From Trichormus sp. M33_DOE_039 (lineage in GTDB: Bacteria; Cyanobacteriota; Cyanobacteriia; Cyanobacteriales; Nostocaceae), in NCBI GenBank assembly GCA_015296085.1, contig DVDT01000069.1, positions 29,432 to 93,431 of the forward strand: a stretch of DNA of 64,000 nt, read 5' to 3'. The notes under the pieces are model-generated. The model was not told the origin of the DNA and made no database searches. It saw nothing but the letters and a program-made list of their open reading frames with translations. This document shows positions 53,405-59,749 of this stretch, piece after piece; within the stretch, counting starts at the first letter, position 1; each line of letters starts with the position of its first letter. The translations under genes and the position numbers were made by a program.

Positions 53405-54328
53405 ATGACTAAATCTGTGAGTGAAGACTACCAAATCAGGACAATACTCAGCATCGCTGACAAAAACGGCTTTATTTTGGACGCAGACAACTTAAATATT
53501 AACAAATCCGGAATGGACTTCATCACTACGTTTGCTACTGCCAAAGAGGATAATACCAAATGGGTATTGCGATTTCCCAGAAGACTTGATGTTCTTGAGC
53601 GTATGTATTATGAAAGAGAAGTTCTAGAACTGGTTAAAAGCCAAGTCGATGTGAGCGTTCCCATCTGGAAAATTGTTTCGGATGAACTGGTTGCCTATCC
53701 GCTATTAAAGGGAATTCCTGCCGGAACCATAGATCCAGATATCGGCGATTATGTATGGTACATTGATCCGAAGTCCCCGCCTGCTGTATACATTTGTTCT
53801 GTGGCGAAAACACTGGCGCAACTCCACAGAACACGGATTGATGTAGTGAAACAATTCAGTATCCGAGTAAAAACAGTTGATCAAGTGCGGCAATCTATGG
53901 CAGAGAATATGGCGAAGACCAGAGAACTACTTGGTGTTTCTGATACACGCTGGACACGTTGGCAGGACTGGATTGCCAATGATGCCTTGTGGCCTCAGCA
54001 TTCGGCTTTGGTTCACGGAGACTTTCACCCTGGTCATACGCTTGTGGACAAAGACGGAAAATTGATGGGACTCATCGATTGGACAGAAGCCGCAGTAAGT
54101 GATCCTGCCAAGGATTTCGTCTGTTTCTATGCCACCTTCGGTGAGCAAGTTCTCCAGGATGTGCTTGAGCATTATCAAACTGCTGGTGGGCTCATATGGT
54201 CTTATATGAAGGAACACATCATAGAACGCTGGAATGCTCATCCCGTGGAATACGCCTTATTCGCCTTGCTAACTGGAAAGGAAGAACATATAGCCGGGGC
54301 TAGAGCATCTTTAGCTTGGAGTGGATGA
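53405..54328 (+). CDS. Macrolide 2'-phosphotransferase-like (APH fold)
   Basis: GMDFITTFATAKEDNTKWVLRFPRR, HSALVHGDFHPGHTLVDKDGKLMGLIDWTEAAVSDPAKDF. Confidence 0.88.
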   Translation: MTKSVSEDYQIRTILSIADKNGFILDADNLNINKSGMDFITTFATAKEDNTKWVLRFPRRLDVLERMYYEREVLELVKSQVDVSVPIWKIVSDELVAYPLLKGIPAGTIDPDIGDYVWYIDPKSPPAVYICSVAKTLAQLHRTRIDVVKQFSIRVKTVDQVRQSMAENMAKTRELLGVSDTRWTRWQDWIANDALWPQHSALVHGDFHPGHTLVDKDGKLMGLIDWTEAAVSDPAKDFVCFYATFGEQVLQDVLEHYQTAGGLIWSYMKEHIIERWNAHPVEYALFALLTGKEEHIAGARASLAWSG

Positions 54329-54813
54329 TATTGGTTCAATACCCAAGTAAGAAAATCTGTGAAGAAATGGCGACTTTATAAAGGCTATCAATAGATTGTA
54401 GTGAAGATATTAGGCTCTCTGTTCTACGCAACAAAGGTAAACAACAGTGGCTCTCAAAAGTATTGTCATTGCTCCCTTGTAGCAATCAAAGTAAGAAATA
54501 AATCCTGAAGTTTCTTACTTTTGGGTTTTTGAAAGAATGCTCTTATCTCTGCATTGTGGCAACGATGCTCCGCCTCGTTGGAGACGATGGCGTTTCGCTT
54601 GCCGTAGGCAATCGGTTTGTGCCATTGCACTAAGAGCGACTCACCTTACTAAAAAACCCAGTCGTTTGTACTGGGCTTTAGTGGGGCATATTCCCCTAGT
54701 TATTTATAGAAGTTATTCATAATTTAGCACTCTGATATTTACTACATCCCAAGCTTTACTATTTCGGAAAATTCGTTGCCCTTTTACACTTCTAAAATTA
54801 GTAGTAGACAAAT

Positions 54814-54865
54814 AAATACTACAAATGTATTATTAAAATACACTTAAATTACAAATACTACAAAC
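54814..54865. promoter_or_regulatory. Two AAATACTACAAAY motifs (complement RTTTGTAGTATTT)
   Basis: AAATACTACAAAT at 54814-54826 and AAATACTACAAAC at 54853-54865; related motifs recur at 55801-55844. Confidence 0.4.
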
Positions 54866-54870
54866 ATTCA

Positions 54871-55077
54871 ATGATCAGCAGAATCTCTTCAACCATGAGT
54901 AGCGCGGTGCATTGCCGACCCAACAAGGGTTTAGGCAGAGCTGCTGCACTATTTGCGTTTGAGCAAATGTATCTGTTCATTGGTGAGAAATCTATAAGTG
55001 TTGGCATTTTTGGAGCGTTAGCCTGTTGGCTCAATCCAGACAACTTATCTAAAGCGGGAGGTGCAAATGTCTCATAG
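54871..55077 (+). CDS. Hypothetical small protein
   Basis: 68 aa ORF upstream of the HNH gene. Confidence 0.35.
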   Translation: MISRISSTMSSAVHCRPNKGLGRAAALFAFEQMYLFIGEKSISVGIFGALACWLNPDNLSKAGGANVS

Positions 55078-55165
55078 CACTGATACAGGGCAAAAAGTAT
55101 CAACTACCTAACCCCCACTTTGTTTCACCAAAGGCGGGGGTTATTTTTTTTAGGAGTGAATCAAA

Positions 55166-55729
55166 ATGGAAGCTCAACCACCTTTTCAGCAGCCACACAT
55201 ACTCAAAATTATGTTGTAGTGTTCTCCAAGAACTACTTACCACTAGCACGCATCAACATTAAACGCGCAATGGTGCTGTTAGTTACAGGTCAAGCAGAAT
55301 CTTTGAGTTTCGGTACTACAAAACAATGGGAAGTACGTTCCCCCAGCGTCGTACTACAAGTACCAGAACACATTCGTTTGACCTTTGGTAATCCCGAACG
55401 GCATTGGAAAGTACCACCTGTCAACCATCGTGAGGTTTTGAGACGAGACAATCACACCTGCCAATACTGTGGTAGCACTAAGCGTCTAACACTCGATCAT
55501 GTAATACCCCACTCACTCATGTGGACAGCATACCTGGGACAACGTTGTAACAGCGTGTGAGAAGTGCAATTCAACCAAAAGCGATGTCTGACGACAAGCC
55601 GCTCCGCGTCTACGCCTACCCCATGAAGCTGGAATGGTACTCAAAAACAAGCCCAAAGCCCCAATTCACCCAGCAGTAGCATTTGCCGAACAGTTCTGGA
55701 ACTCACAACGCTACCCTGAAGGTGAGTAA
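55166..55729 (+). pseudogene. HNH endonuclease gene, frameshifted and interrupted by a small repeat
   Basis: MEAQPPFQQPH / TQNYVVVFSKNYLPLARINIKRAMVLLVTGQAESL...REVLRRDNHTCQYCGSTKRLTLDHVIP / GQHTWDNVVTACEKCNSTKSD / EAGMVLKNKPKAPIHPAVAFAEQFWNSQ-like pieces lie in different frames; ORF track shows only 55120..55560. Confidence 0.75.
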
Positions 55730-55815
55730 TTGACTTCCATCCCAGTCACAGAGGGCAATACAGCTATTAAATAATCCTGCCCTCTCACCTCTAAAAAAAA
55801 GTTTGTAGTACACCC

Positions 55816-55844
55816 TTGACACTTTTGTAGTATTTATGTAGTAT
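55816..55844 (+). promoter_or_regulatory. Sigma70-type promoter upstream of the tRNA array
   Basis: TTGACA, 17-nt spacer, TAGTAT. Confidence 0.5.
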
Positions 55845-55931
55845 AAATGTAGTGAAGCAATCAAGCCTCCCAAAAAGGCACAGAGCAAACACTATCAGAA
55901 CCATGAAAACTAAATAATTGCCACCCAACGT

Positions 55932-56028
55932 GGGGGTGTAGCTTAGTCCGGTTTAAAGCAGTCGCCTGTCGAGCGAAAGAACGTGGGTACTGCTCCGCAG
56001 AAGCAAGCTACAAATCCCATCATCCCAC
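55932..56028 (+). tRNA. tRNA-Asp(GTC), T-loop interrupted by 22-bp repeat
   Basis: TCGC CTGTCGA GCGA anticodon arm; GTGGGT[ACTGCTCCGCAGAAGCAAGCTA]CAAATCCCAT T-arm. Confidence 0.7.
55989..56010 (+). repeat. Small dispersed repeat ACTGCTCCGCAGAAGCAAGCTA in tRNA-Asp T-loop
   Basis: Removal (leaving a T) restores GTGGGTTCAAATCCCAT. Confidence 0.88.
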
Positions 56029-56108
56029 GGTAGCCTTGTGTACAAATAGACAAGTCGCTTTGATTCTCAGTTAAAGGGAAGCGGGTGCAACTCCCGTCGA
56101 GGCTTCCA
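56029..56108 (+). tRNA. tRNA-Glu(CTC), tentative
   Basis: GGTAGCC...GGCTTCC acceptor with one mismatch; TTTGA TTCTCAG TTAAA anticodon arm; GCGGG TGCAACT CCCGT T-arm. Confidence 0.55.
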
Positions 56109-56113
56109 AATGT

Positions 56114-56228
56114 GTCCAGGTCGCCTAATGGTAGGGTATTGGTCTGCAAAACCGACTGTGCGAGTACCCTTCCCTTCGGGACGCTCCGCGAACGGGAACG
56201 CTTACGCGAACAATTCTCGCCCTGGACT
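56114..56228 (+). tRNA. tRNA-Cys(GCA), T-loop interrupted by 45-bp repeat
   Basis: GTCCAGG/CCTGGAC acceptor; GGT CTGCAAA ACC anticodon arm; GCGAGT[45 bp]CAATTCTCGC. Confidence 0.75.
56166..56210 (+). repeat. Composite small repeat in tRNA-Cys T-loop
   Basis: ACCCTTCCCTTCGGGACGCTCCGCGAACGGGAACGCTTACGCGAA; shares core with 56655-56696. Confidence 0.8.
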
Positions 56229-56236
56229 CCAAGCGT

Positions 56237-56308
56237 TGCAGCGTCACCTAACGGCAAGGTACTCGGCTCATAACCGAGGATATACGGGTTCAACTCCCGT
56301 CGCTGCTA
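56237..56308 (+). tRNA. tRNA-Met or Ile2 (CAT)
   Basis: CGG CTCATAA CCG anticodon arm; ACGGG TTCAACT CCCGT; 3' ACCA encoded. Confidence 0.8.
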
Positions 56309-56314
56309 CCAAAT

Positions 56315-56385
56315 GCACAGATGGTGTAATGGCAGCACTAGGGTCTCCAAAACCTTTAGTCAGGGTTCAAATCCTTGTCTGTGCG
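56315..56385 (+). tRNA. tRNA-Trp(CCA)
   Basis: GCACAGA/TCTGTGC acceptor; CTCCAAA anticodon loop. Confidence 0.85.
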
Positions 56386-56410
56386 TTGCCGTTTCCTAAT
56401 CGAAAAAGCT

Positions 56411-56481
<71 letters not shown>

Positions 56482-56512
56482 CAACAGCTTTTTCCACTTA
56501 CACGGCATACAT

Positions 56513-56586
56513 GGTGCAGAAGCGAAGTGGCCGAGCGGCACGTCTTTCAAGCGTGTAATTAGCGGGTTCAAGTCCCGTCTGCACTG
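56513..56586 (+). tRNA. tRNA-Glu(TTC)
   Basis: GGTGCAG/CTGCACT acceptor; CACGT CTTTCAA GCGTG anticodon arm; GCGGG TTCAAGT CCCGT. Confidence 0.75.
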
Positions 56587-56592
56587 CCTCAT

Positions 56593-56714
56593 GGGGTGAC
56601 GAATGGTGATCGACAGCAACAAAACCAACAAACGGACGCTTGCTGGATAGGGGTACCCTACCCTTCGGGAACGCTCCGCGAACGGGAAGCAAGCTACGAT
56701 TCCCCTTCACTCCA
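56593..56714 (+). tRNA. Degenerate tRNA-like gene with 42-bp T-loop insertion; anticodon not assignable
   Basis: GGGGTGA/TCACTCC acceptor; AGGGGT[42 bp]CGATTCCCCT T-arm; no clear anticodon arm. Confidence 0.5.
56655..56696 (+). repeat. Small dispersed repeat carrying a nested second repeat
   Basis: ACCCTA[CCCTTCGGGAACGCTCCGCGAA]CGGGAAGCAAGCTA; outer part identical to 30029-30048. Confidence 0.88.
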
Positions 56715-56753
56715 TCCCTTGTAGATGTATTTCTATCAAGTGGACATTGATTT

Positions 56754-56838
56754 GGGTCGGTGTCCAAGTCCGGTTGAAGGAAGCCGTCTGTAAAACGGAT
56801 ACCTCTGTGCTTCGTAGGTTCAAATCCTACCCGGCCCA
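56754..56838 (+). tRNA. tRNA-Tyr(GTA)
   Basis: GCCGT CTGTAAA ACGGA anticodon arm, long variable arm. Confidence 0.9.
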
Positions 56839-56842
56839 TTAT

Positions 56843-56930
56843 GGAGAGATTGCTATTGGCAGGGCAAGCTGTTTGCTAAACAGTCGTGAGATCCATCATC
56901 TCACTGTGGGTTCAACTCCCTCTCTCTCCG
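56843..56930 (+). tRNA. tRNA-Ser(GCT)
   Basis: TTGCTAA anticodon loop, GTGAGAT..ATCTCAC variable arm, GGAGAGA/TCTCTCC acceptor. Confidence 0.9.
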
Positions 56931-56936
56931 CCTTAT

Positions 56937-57010
56937 GAGGACGTGGTGTAACTGGGTAACACATCAGTCTACGAAACTGATTAGTGTTGGTTCAAGTCCT
57001 TCCGTTCTCG
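56937..57010 (+). tRNA. tRNA-Arg(ACG)
   Basis: TCAGT CTACGAA ACTGA; GAGGACG/CGTTCTC acceptor. Confidence 0.88.
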
Positions 57011-57016
57011 CCTTAT

Positions 57017-57090
57017 CCCCTGGTAGCTCAGTTGGTAGTAGCGTCTGTTTGAAAAACAGAAGGTCATCCGTTCAAGCCGGATCTGGGGGA
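57017..57090 (+). tRNA. tRNA-Phe(GAA)
   Basis: TCTGT TTGAAAA ACAGA; CCCCTGG/CTGGGGG. Confidence 0.9.
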
Positions 57091-57099
57091 CTGGCACAT

Positions 57100-57172
57100 T
57101 GCCCTATAGCTCAATTGGCAGAGCAAGCGGCTGTTAACCGCGAGGCTGTAGGTTCGATTCCTACTGGGGCAG
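57100..57172 (+). tRNA. tRNA-Asn(GTT)
   Basis: GCGG CTGTTAA CCGC; TGCCCTA/TGGGGCA; GCCA 3' end encoded. Confidence 0.92.
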
Positions 57173-57180
57173 CCATTTAT

Positions 57181-57254
57181 TGGGAAGTAGGCAAACAGGC
57201 AAAGCCGTCGCACTTTGAATGCGAAGTTTGAAGGTTCGATTCCTTCCTTCCCAG
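57181..57254 (+). tRNA. tRNA-Gln(TTG)
   Basis: TCGCA CTTTGAA TGCGA; TGGGAAG/CTTCCCA; GCCA encoded. Confidence 0.9.
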
Positions 57255-57262
57255 CCATTCAT

Positions 57263-57337
57263 GCTCCTGTAGCCCAACTGGAAGAGGTGGCTGTCTCAAA
57301 AACAGTCTGTGTGTGGGTTCGACTCCCACCGGGAGTA
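57263..57337 (+). tRNA. tRNA-Leu(CAA), short variable loop
   Basis: GCTGT CTCAAAA ACAGT; GCTCCTG/CGGGAGT. Confidence 0.8.
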
Positions 57338-57395
57338 CTGGTAGCGCGGCAGCTTTGGGAGCTGAAGGTTGCAGGTTCAAATCCTGCCATCCCGA
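57338..57395 (+). tRNA. tRNA-Pro(TGG), 5'-truncated
   Basis: GCAGC TTTGGGA GCTGA anticodon arm, GCAGG TTCAAAT CCTGC T-arm, CATCCCGACCA 3' end; 5' acceptor strand and 5' D-stem missing. Confidence 0.75.
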
Positions 57396-57401
57396 CCATT
57401 T

Positions 57402-57475
57402 GCCCCTGTGACGCAATTGGCAGACGTAGCCCGCTTAGACCGGGTTTGTTGCAGGTTCAACTCCTGTCAGGGGTA
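57402..57475 (+). tRNA. tRNA-Leu(TAG), short variable loop
   Basis: GCCCG CTTAGAC CGGGT; GCCCCTG/CAGGGGT. Confidence 0.85.
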
Positions 57476-57480
57476 CTGAT

Positions 57481-57576
57481 GCTCCCGTGGCGAAATTGGT
57501 AAACGCTTCCGTTTGAGGGACGGAATTGTTACAGGTACCGCTTCGCGGAAGCAAGCTACGATTCCTGTCAGGAGTA
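57481..57576 (+). tRNA. tRNA-Leu(GAG), T-loop interrupted by 22-bp repeat
   Basis: TCCGT TTGAGGG ACGGA; ACAGGT[22 bp]CGATTCCTGT; 3' ACCA encoded. Confidence 0.8.
57537..57558 (+). repeat. Small dispersed repeat ACCGCTTCGCGGAAGCAAGCTA in tRNA-Leu(GAG) T-loop
   Basis: Same length, position and tail as 55989-56010. Confidence 0.9.
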
Positions 57577-57583
57577 CCAATTT

Positions 57584-57655
57584 GGGTCGTTGGCAGAGCG
57601 GATATGCAGCCGCCTTTTAAGCGGACTTATTCAGGTTCAACCCCTGGGCGACCCA
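57584..57655 (+). tRNA. tRNA-Lys(TTT)
   Basis: CCGC CTTTTAA GCGG; GGGTCGT/GCGACCC; ACCA encoded. Confidence 0.9.
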
Positions 57656-57664
57656 CCAAATTTT

Positions 57665-57738
57665 ACCCCTGTGATGCAATTGGCAGACATGACCTGCTTA
57701 AAACGGGTTTTATACAGGTTCAAATCCTGTCAGGGGTA
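57665..57738 (+). tRNA. tRNA-Leu(TAA), no intron, short variable loop
   Basis: ACCTG CTTAAAA CGGGT; ACCCCTG/CAGGGGT. Confidence 0.85.
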
Positions 57739-57740
57739 CT

Positions 57741-57815
57741 CGCGGAGATTGAGCTATGGTGCGCTCTGAGGTCTCATAAGCCTTCACGTACCGGGTTCAA
57801 ATCCCGGCTCCGCTA
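57741..57815 (+). tRNA. tRNA-Met or Ile2 (CAT), second copy
   Basis: GAGGT CTCATAA GCCTT; CCGGG TTCAAAT CCCGG; ACCA encoded. Confidence 0.8.
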
Positions 57816-57821
57816 CCAAAT

Positions 57822-57893
57822 GCTGGTGTGGCTCAAAGGCAGAGCAATCGCCTTGTAAGCGATGGGTTGCGGGTTCAACTCCTGTCACCAGCT
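57822..57893 (+). tRNA. tRNA-Thr(TGT)
   Basis: ATCGC CTTGTAA GCGAT; GCTGGTG/CACCAGC. Confidence 0.92.
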
Positions 57894-57901
57894 TGAATTA
57901 T

Positions 57902-57994
57902 GCGATCGTGGTGTAACGGCAGCATCAGAGTCTTCCAAACTCACGGTACGAGTTCGAGTCTCGTCGTTCGCGTAGCGTGCCGAAGGCAATCGCT
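57902..57994 (+). tRNA. tRNA-Gly(TCC), 3' acceptor strand interrupted by 22 bp
   Basis: AGAGT CTTCCAA ACTCA; GCGATCG pairs with CG[TTCGCGTAGCGTGCCGAAGGCA]ATCGC. Confidence 0.75.
57967..57988 (+). repeat. 22-bp insertion TTCGCGTAGCGTGCCGAAGGCA in tRNA-Gly acceptor strand
   Basis: Removal restores CGATCGC, the complement of the 5' acceptor GCGATCG. Confidence 0.8.
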
Positions 57995-57999
57995 CTTTT

Positions 58000-58072
58000 A
58001 GCCCTGTAACTCAATTGGTAGAGTGCCTCTCTTACAAAGAGGATGTAGCGGGTTCAAATCCTGTCAGGGCTA
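58000..58072 (+). tRNA. tRNA-Val(TAC)
   Basis: CCTCT CTTACAA AGAGG; AGCCCTG/CAGGGCT; ACCA encoded. Confidence 0.93.
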
Positions 58073-58081
58073 CCAATTTAT

Positions 58082-58153
58082 GGGAGTGTCGCCTAATGGA
58101 TGGGCATCGATCTTCTAAATCGATTTGTAGGGGTTCAAGTCCCTTCACTCCTA
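58082..58153 (+). tRNA. tRNA-Arg(TCT)
   Basis: TCGAT CTTCTAA ATCGA; GGGAGTG/CACTCCT. Confidence 0.9.
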
Positions 58154-58159
58154 CTGTCT

Positions 58160-58233
58160 GGGGTCATAGCTCAACTGGCTAGAGCGTCCGCCTTGCAAGC
58201 GGGAGGTTAGGGGTTCAAATCCCCTTGATTCCA
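58160..58233 (+). tRNA. tRNA-Ala(TGC)
   Basis: CCGC CTTGCAA GCGG; GGGGTCA/TGATTCC. Confidence 0.92.
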
Positions 58234-58238
58234 CTTTT

Positions 58239-58313
58239 GGTGTCTGAAGCCAAAGCGGTCGCGGCGCTGGTTTGTGGAACCAGTCATAACGGGTTCAAGT
58301 CCCGTCTGACACC
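58239..58313 (+). tRNA. tRNA-His(GTG) with G-1
   Basis: CTGGT TTGTGGA ACCAG; G-1 opposite C73. Confidence 0.88.
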
Positions 58314-58319
58314 CCTTAA

Positions 58320-58402
58320 GGAAGATGCCGCTAAATGGTCGGCAACCGGTCTTGAAAACCGGGGTGGGGTAACACCCAGGGGTTCGATTCCTCCATCTTC
58401 CG
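58320..58402 (+). tRNA. tRNA-Ser(TGA)
   Basis: CCGGT CTTGAAA ACCGG; GGGTGGGGTAACACCC variable arm; GGAAGAT/ATCTTCC. Confidence 0.92.
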
Positions 58403-58406
58403 CCTT

Positions 58407-58478
58407 CCACCTGAAGCCGAAAAGTGAGGCGCTGTGCTGATAACACAGTCATAGGAGGGGCAGTACCTCCCTGGTGGA
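58407..58478 (+). tRNA. tRNA-Ile(GAT), noncanonical T-loop
   Basis: CTGTG CTGATAA CACAG; T-arm GGAGG GGCAGTA CCTCC lacks TTCRA. Confidence 0.75.
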
Positions 58479-58524
58479 TTTGTTTAATAGACAATCGCCT
58501 TCTGCAAACCGAAAGAAATATTTT

Positions 58525-58552
58525 AAAAGTACGACAGGTGTCGTACTTTTTT
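58525..58552 (+). terminator. Rho-independent-like terminator after the tRNA array
   Basis: AAAAGTACGACAGGTGTCGTACTTTTTT hairpin plus T-run. Confidence 0.65.
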
Positions 58553-58590
58553 CTTGGTCAGTATCTTGGTTGAAAACCAGATACATCTTT

Positions 58591-59077
58591 TTATTTCTCA
58601 TTACCCAAGATATCCTCAATCAAGCTCATGAGTTTTGGCAGATGTTTGGCTAAAGCTTTCTCTTGGGGTGTTTTCGGCTCAATTTGTTGCCACTGCTTGA
58701 GCTTAGTTGATGCTTGCTTTAAAAGTACGACATCTGTCGTACTTTTCTCTTGGTCAGTATTTTGGTTAGATTCAAGATATCTTTGTACTGTACGCAGGTT
58801 TTTACCTACTACGACTGCTAGGGCAGGCATTAAAGGCTTTTGGCTTTTGTCCTTTCTTGGGTCTTCCCTTTACGTGAATAAATCCAGCAGTACGTAGACG
58901 GTCAGCGATCGCTTTCACTTCGTTTGGCGTATAGTCCCTACGTTTTTCGTTCTCTGCTATTTCTACCTGCAATGCCAAATCTGGGTCTGACTCCGCATCA
59001 AAAGGCAACATCCTGGTAGAAATACGATTGTCTGGGAACTGATGAAGATACTTGTCTGGCTGCTGTTCTTTTAGCAA
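58591..59077 (-). pseudogene. ParB-like gene fragment, frameshifted
   Basis: ISTRMLPFDAESDPDLALQVEIAENEKRRDYTPNEVKAIADRLRTAGFIHVKGRPKKGQKP (58802..59077) continues in another frame as MPALAVVVGKNLRTVQRYLESNQ... (58591..58830). Confidence 0.65.
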
Positions 59078-59363
59078 TCGAATTGCGGCTAGCTCAAACC
59101 TAACAAGGAGTCTGCAAATTAACTTTCAACTATATCAGCGTGTCGCTTTAAATCGTGACTTAGACGAATATCAATTAAAAAAAGGTGATGCAGCAACTTT
59201 AATTGATTTTGTTCCTCATCCTAGCAATGGTGAACAAAGATATGTTTTAGAAGTATTCAATGCAACTGGTGAATCAATAGCTGTTGTCATTGTTCCTATA
59301 TCTGATATTAAACCACTGCGAAATCATGAAATTTTAAGTGTTCACTCTTTGGTGGAAATTTAG
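59052..59363 (+). CDS. DUF4926-like small protein (start uncertain, probably downstream)
   Basis: QLYQRVALNRDLDEYQLKKGDAATLIDFVPHPSNGEQRYVLEVFNATGESIAVVIVPISDIKPL. Confidence 0.6.
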   Translation: MSGCCSFSNRIAASSNLTRSLQINFQLYQRVALNRDLDEYQLKKGDAATLIDFVPHPSNGEQRYVLEVFNATGESIAVVIVPISDIKPLRNHEILSVHSLVEI

Positions 59364-59749
59364 GTGGCTCAGTGGCTCAATTTCTTACTCAATCTTTGAT
59401 ATATAATTATTTTCTGAAAAACTTAAAGCAAACATCCCAACAATTTTTTAAACGGTCAGATAGGTGTTGAGTGTGTGCGGTAATCTGGGAATGACTGCTG
59501 TACAAGCCTACAACATTAAGAAACTCTAGTGGTTCATTTCTTACCAAGAGTTGTCACAGCCTTTGGTATATCAAGGTTCTGGAGAGGCAGTGCTGCATAG
59601 CCGTATTGAGAGGTCGCACCTATGACCTGATGGCGATCGCTAGCATTGAATTTCTTATAAATTGAGGAAAAATGCTTTAATACGTGATATCTAATTATCA
59701 TGCGTGAACTGAAAAAAGTATTAACAGTTTTTATTTCAATAACTTATTT

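Noticed and set aside
57665-57738. Group I intron in tRNA-Leu(UAA)
   Set aside because: The anticodon loop CTTAAAA is continuous; no intron is present in this copy.
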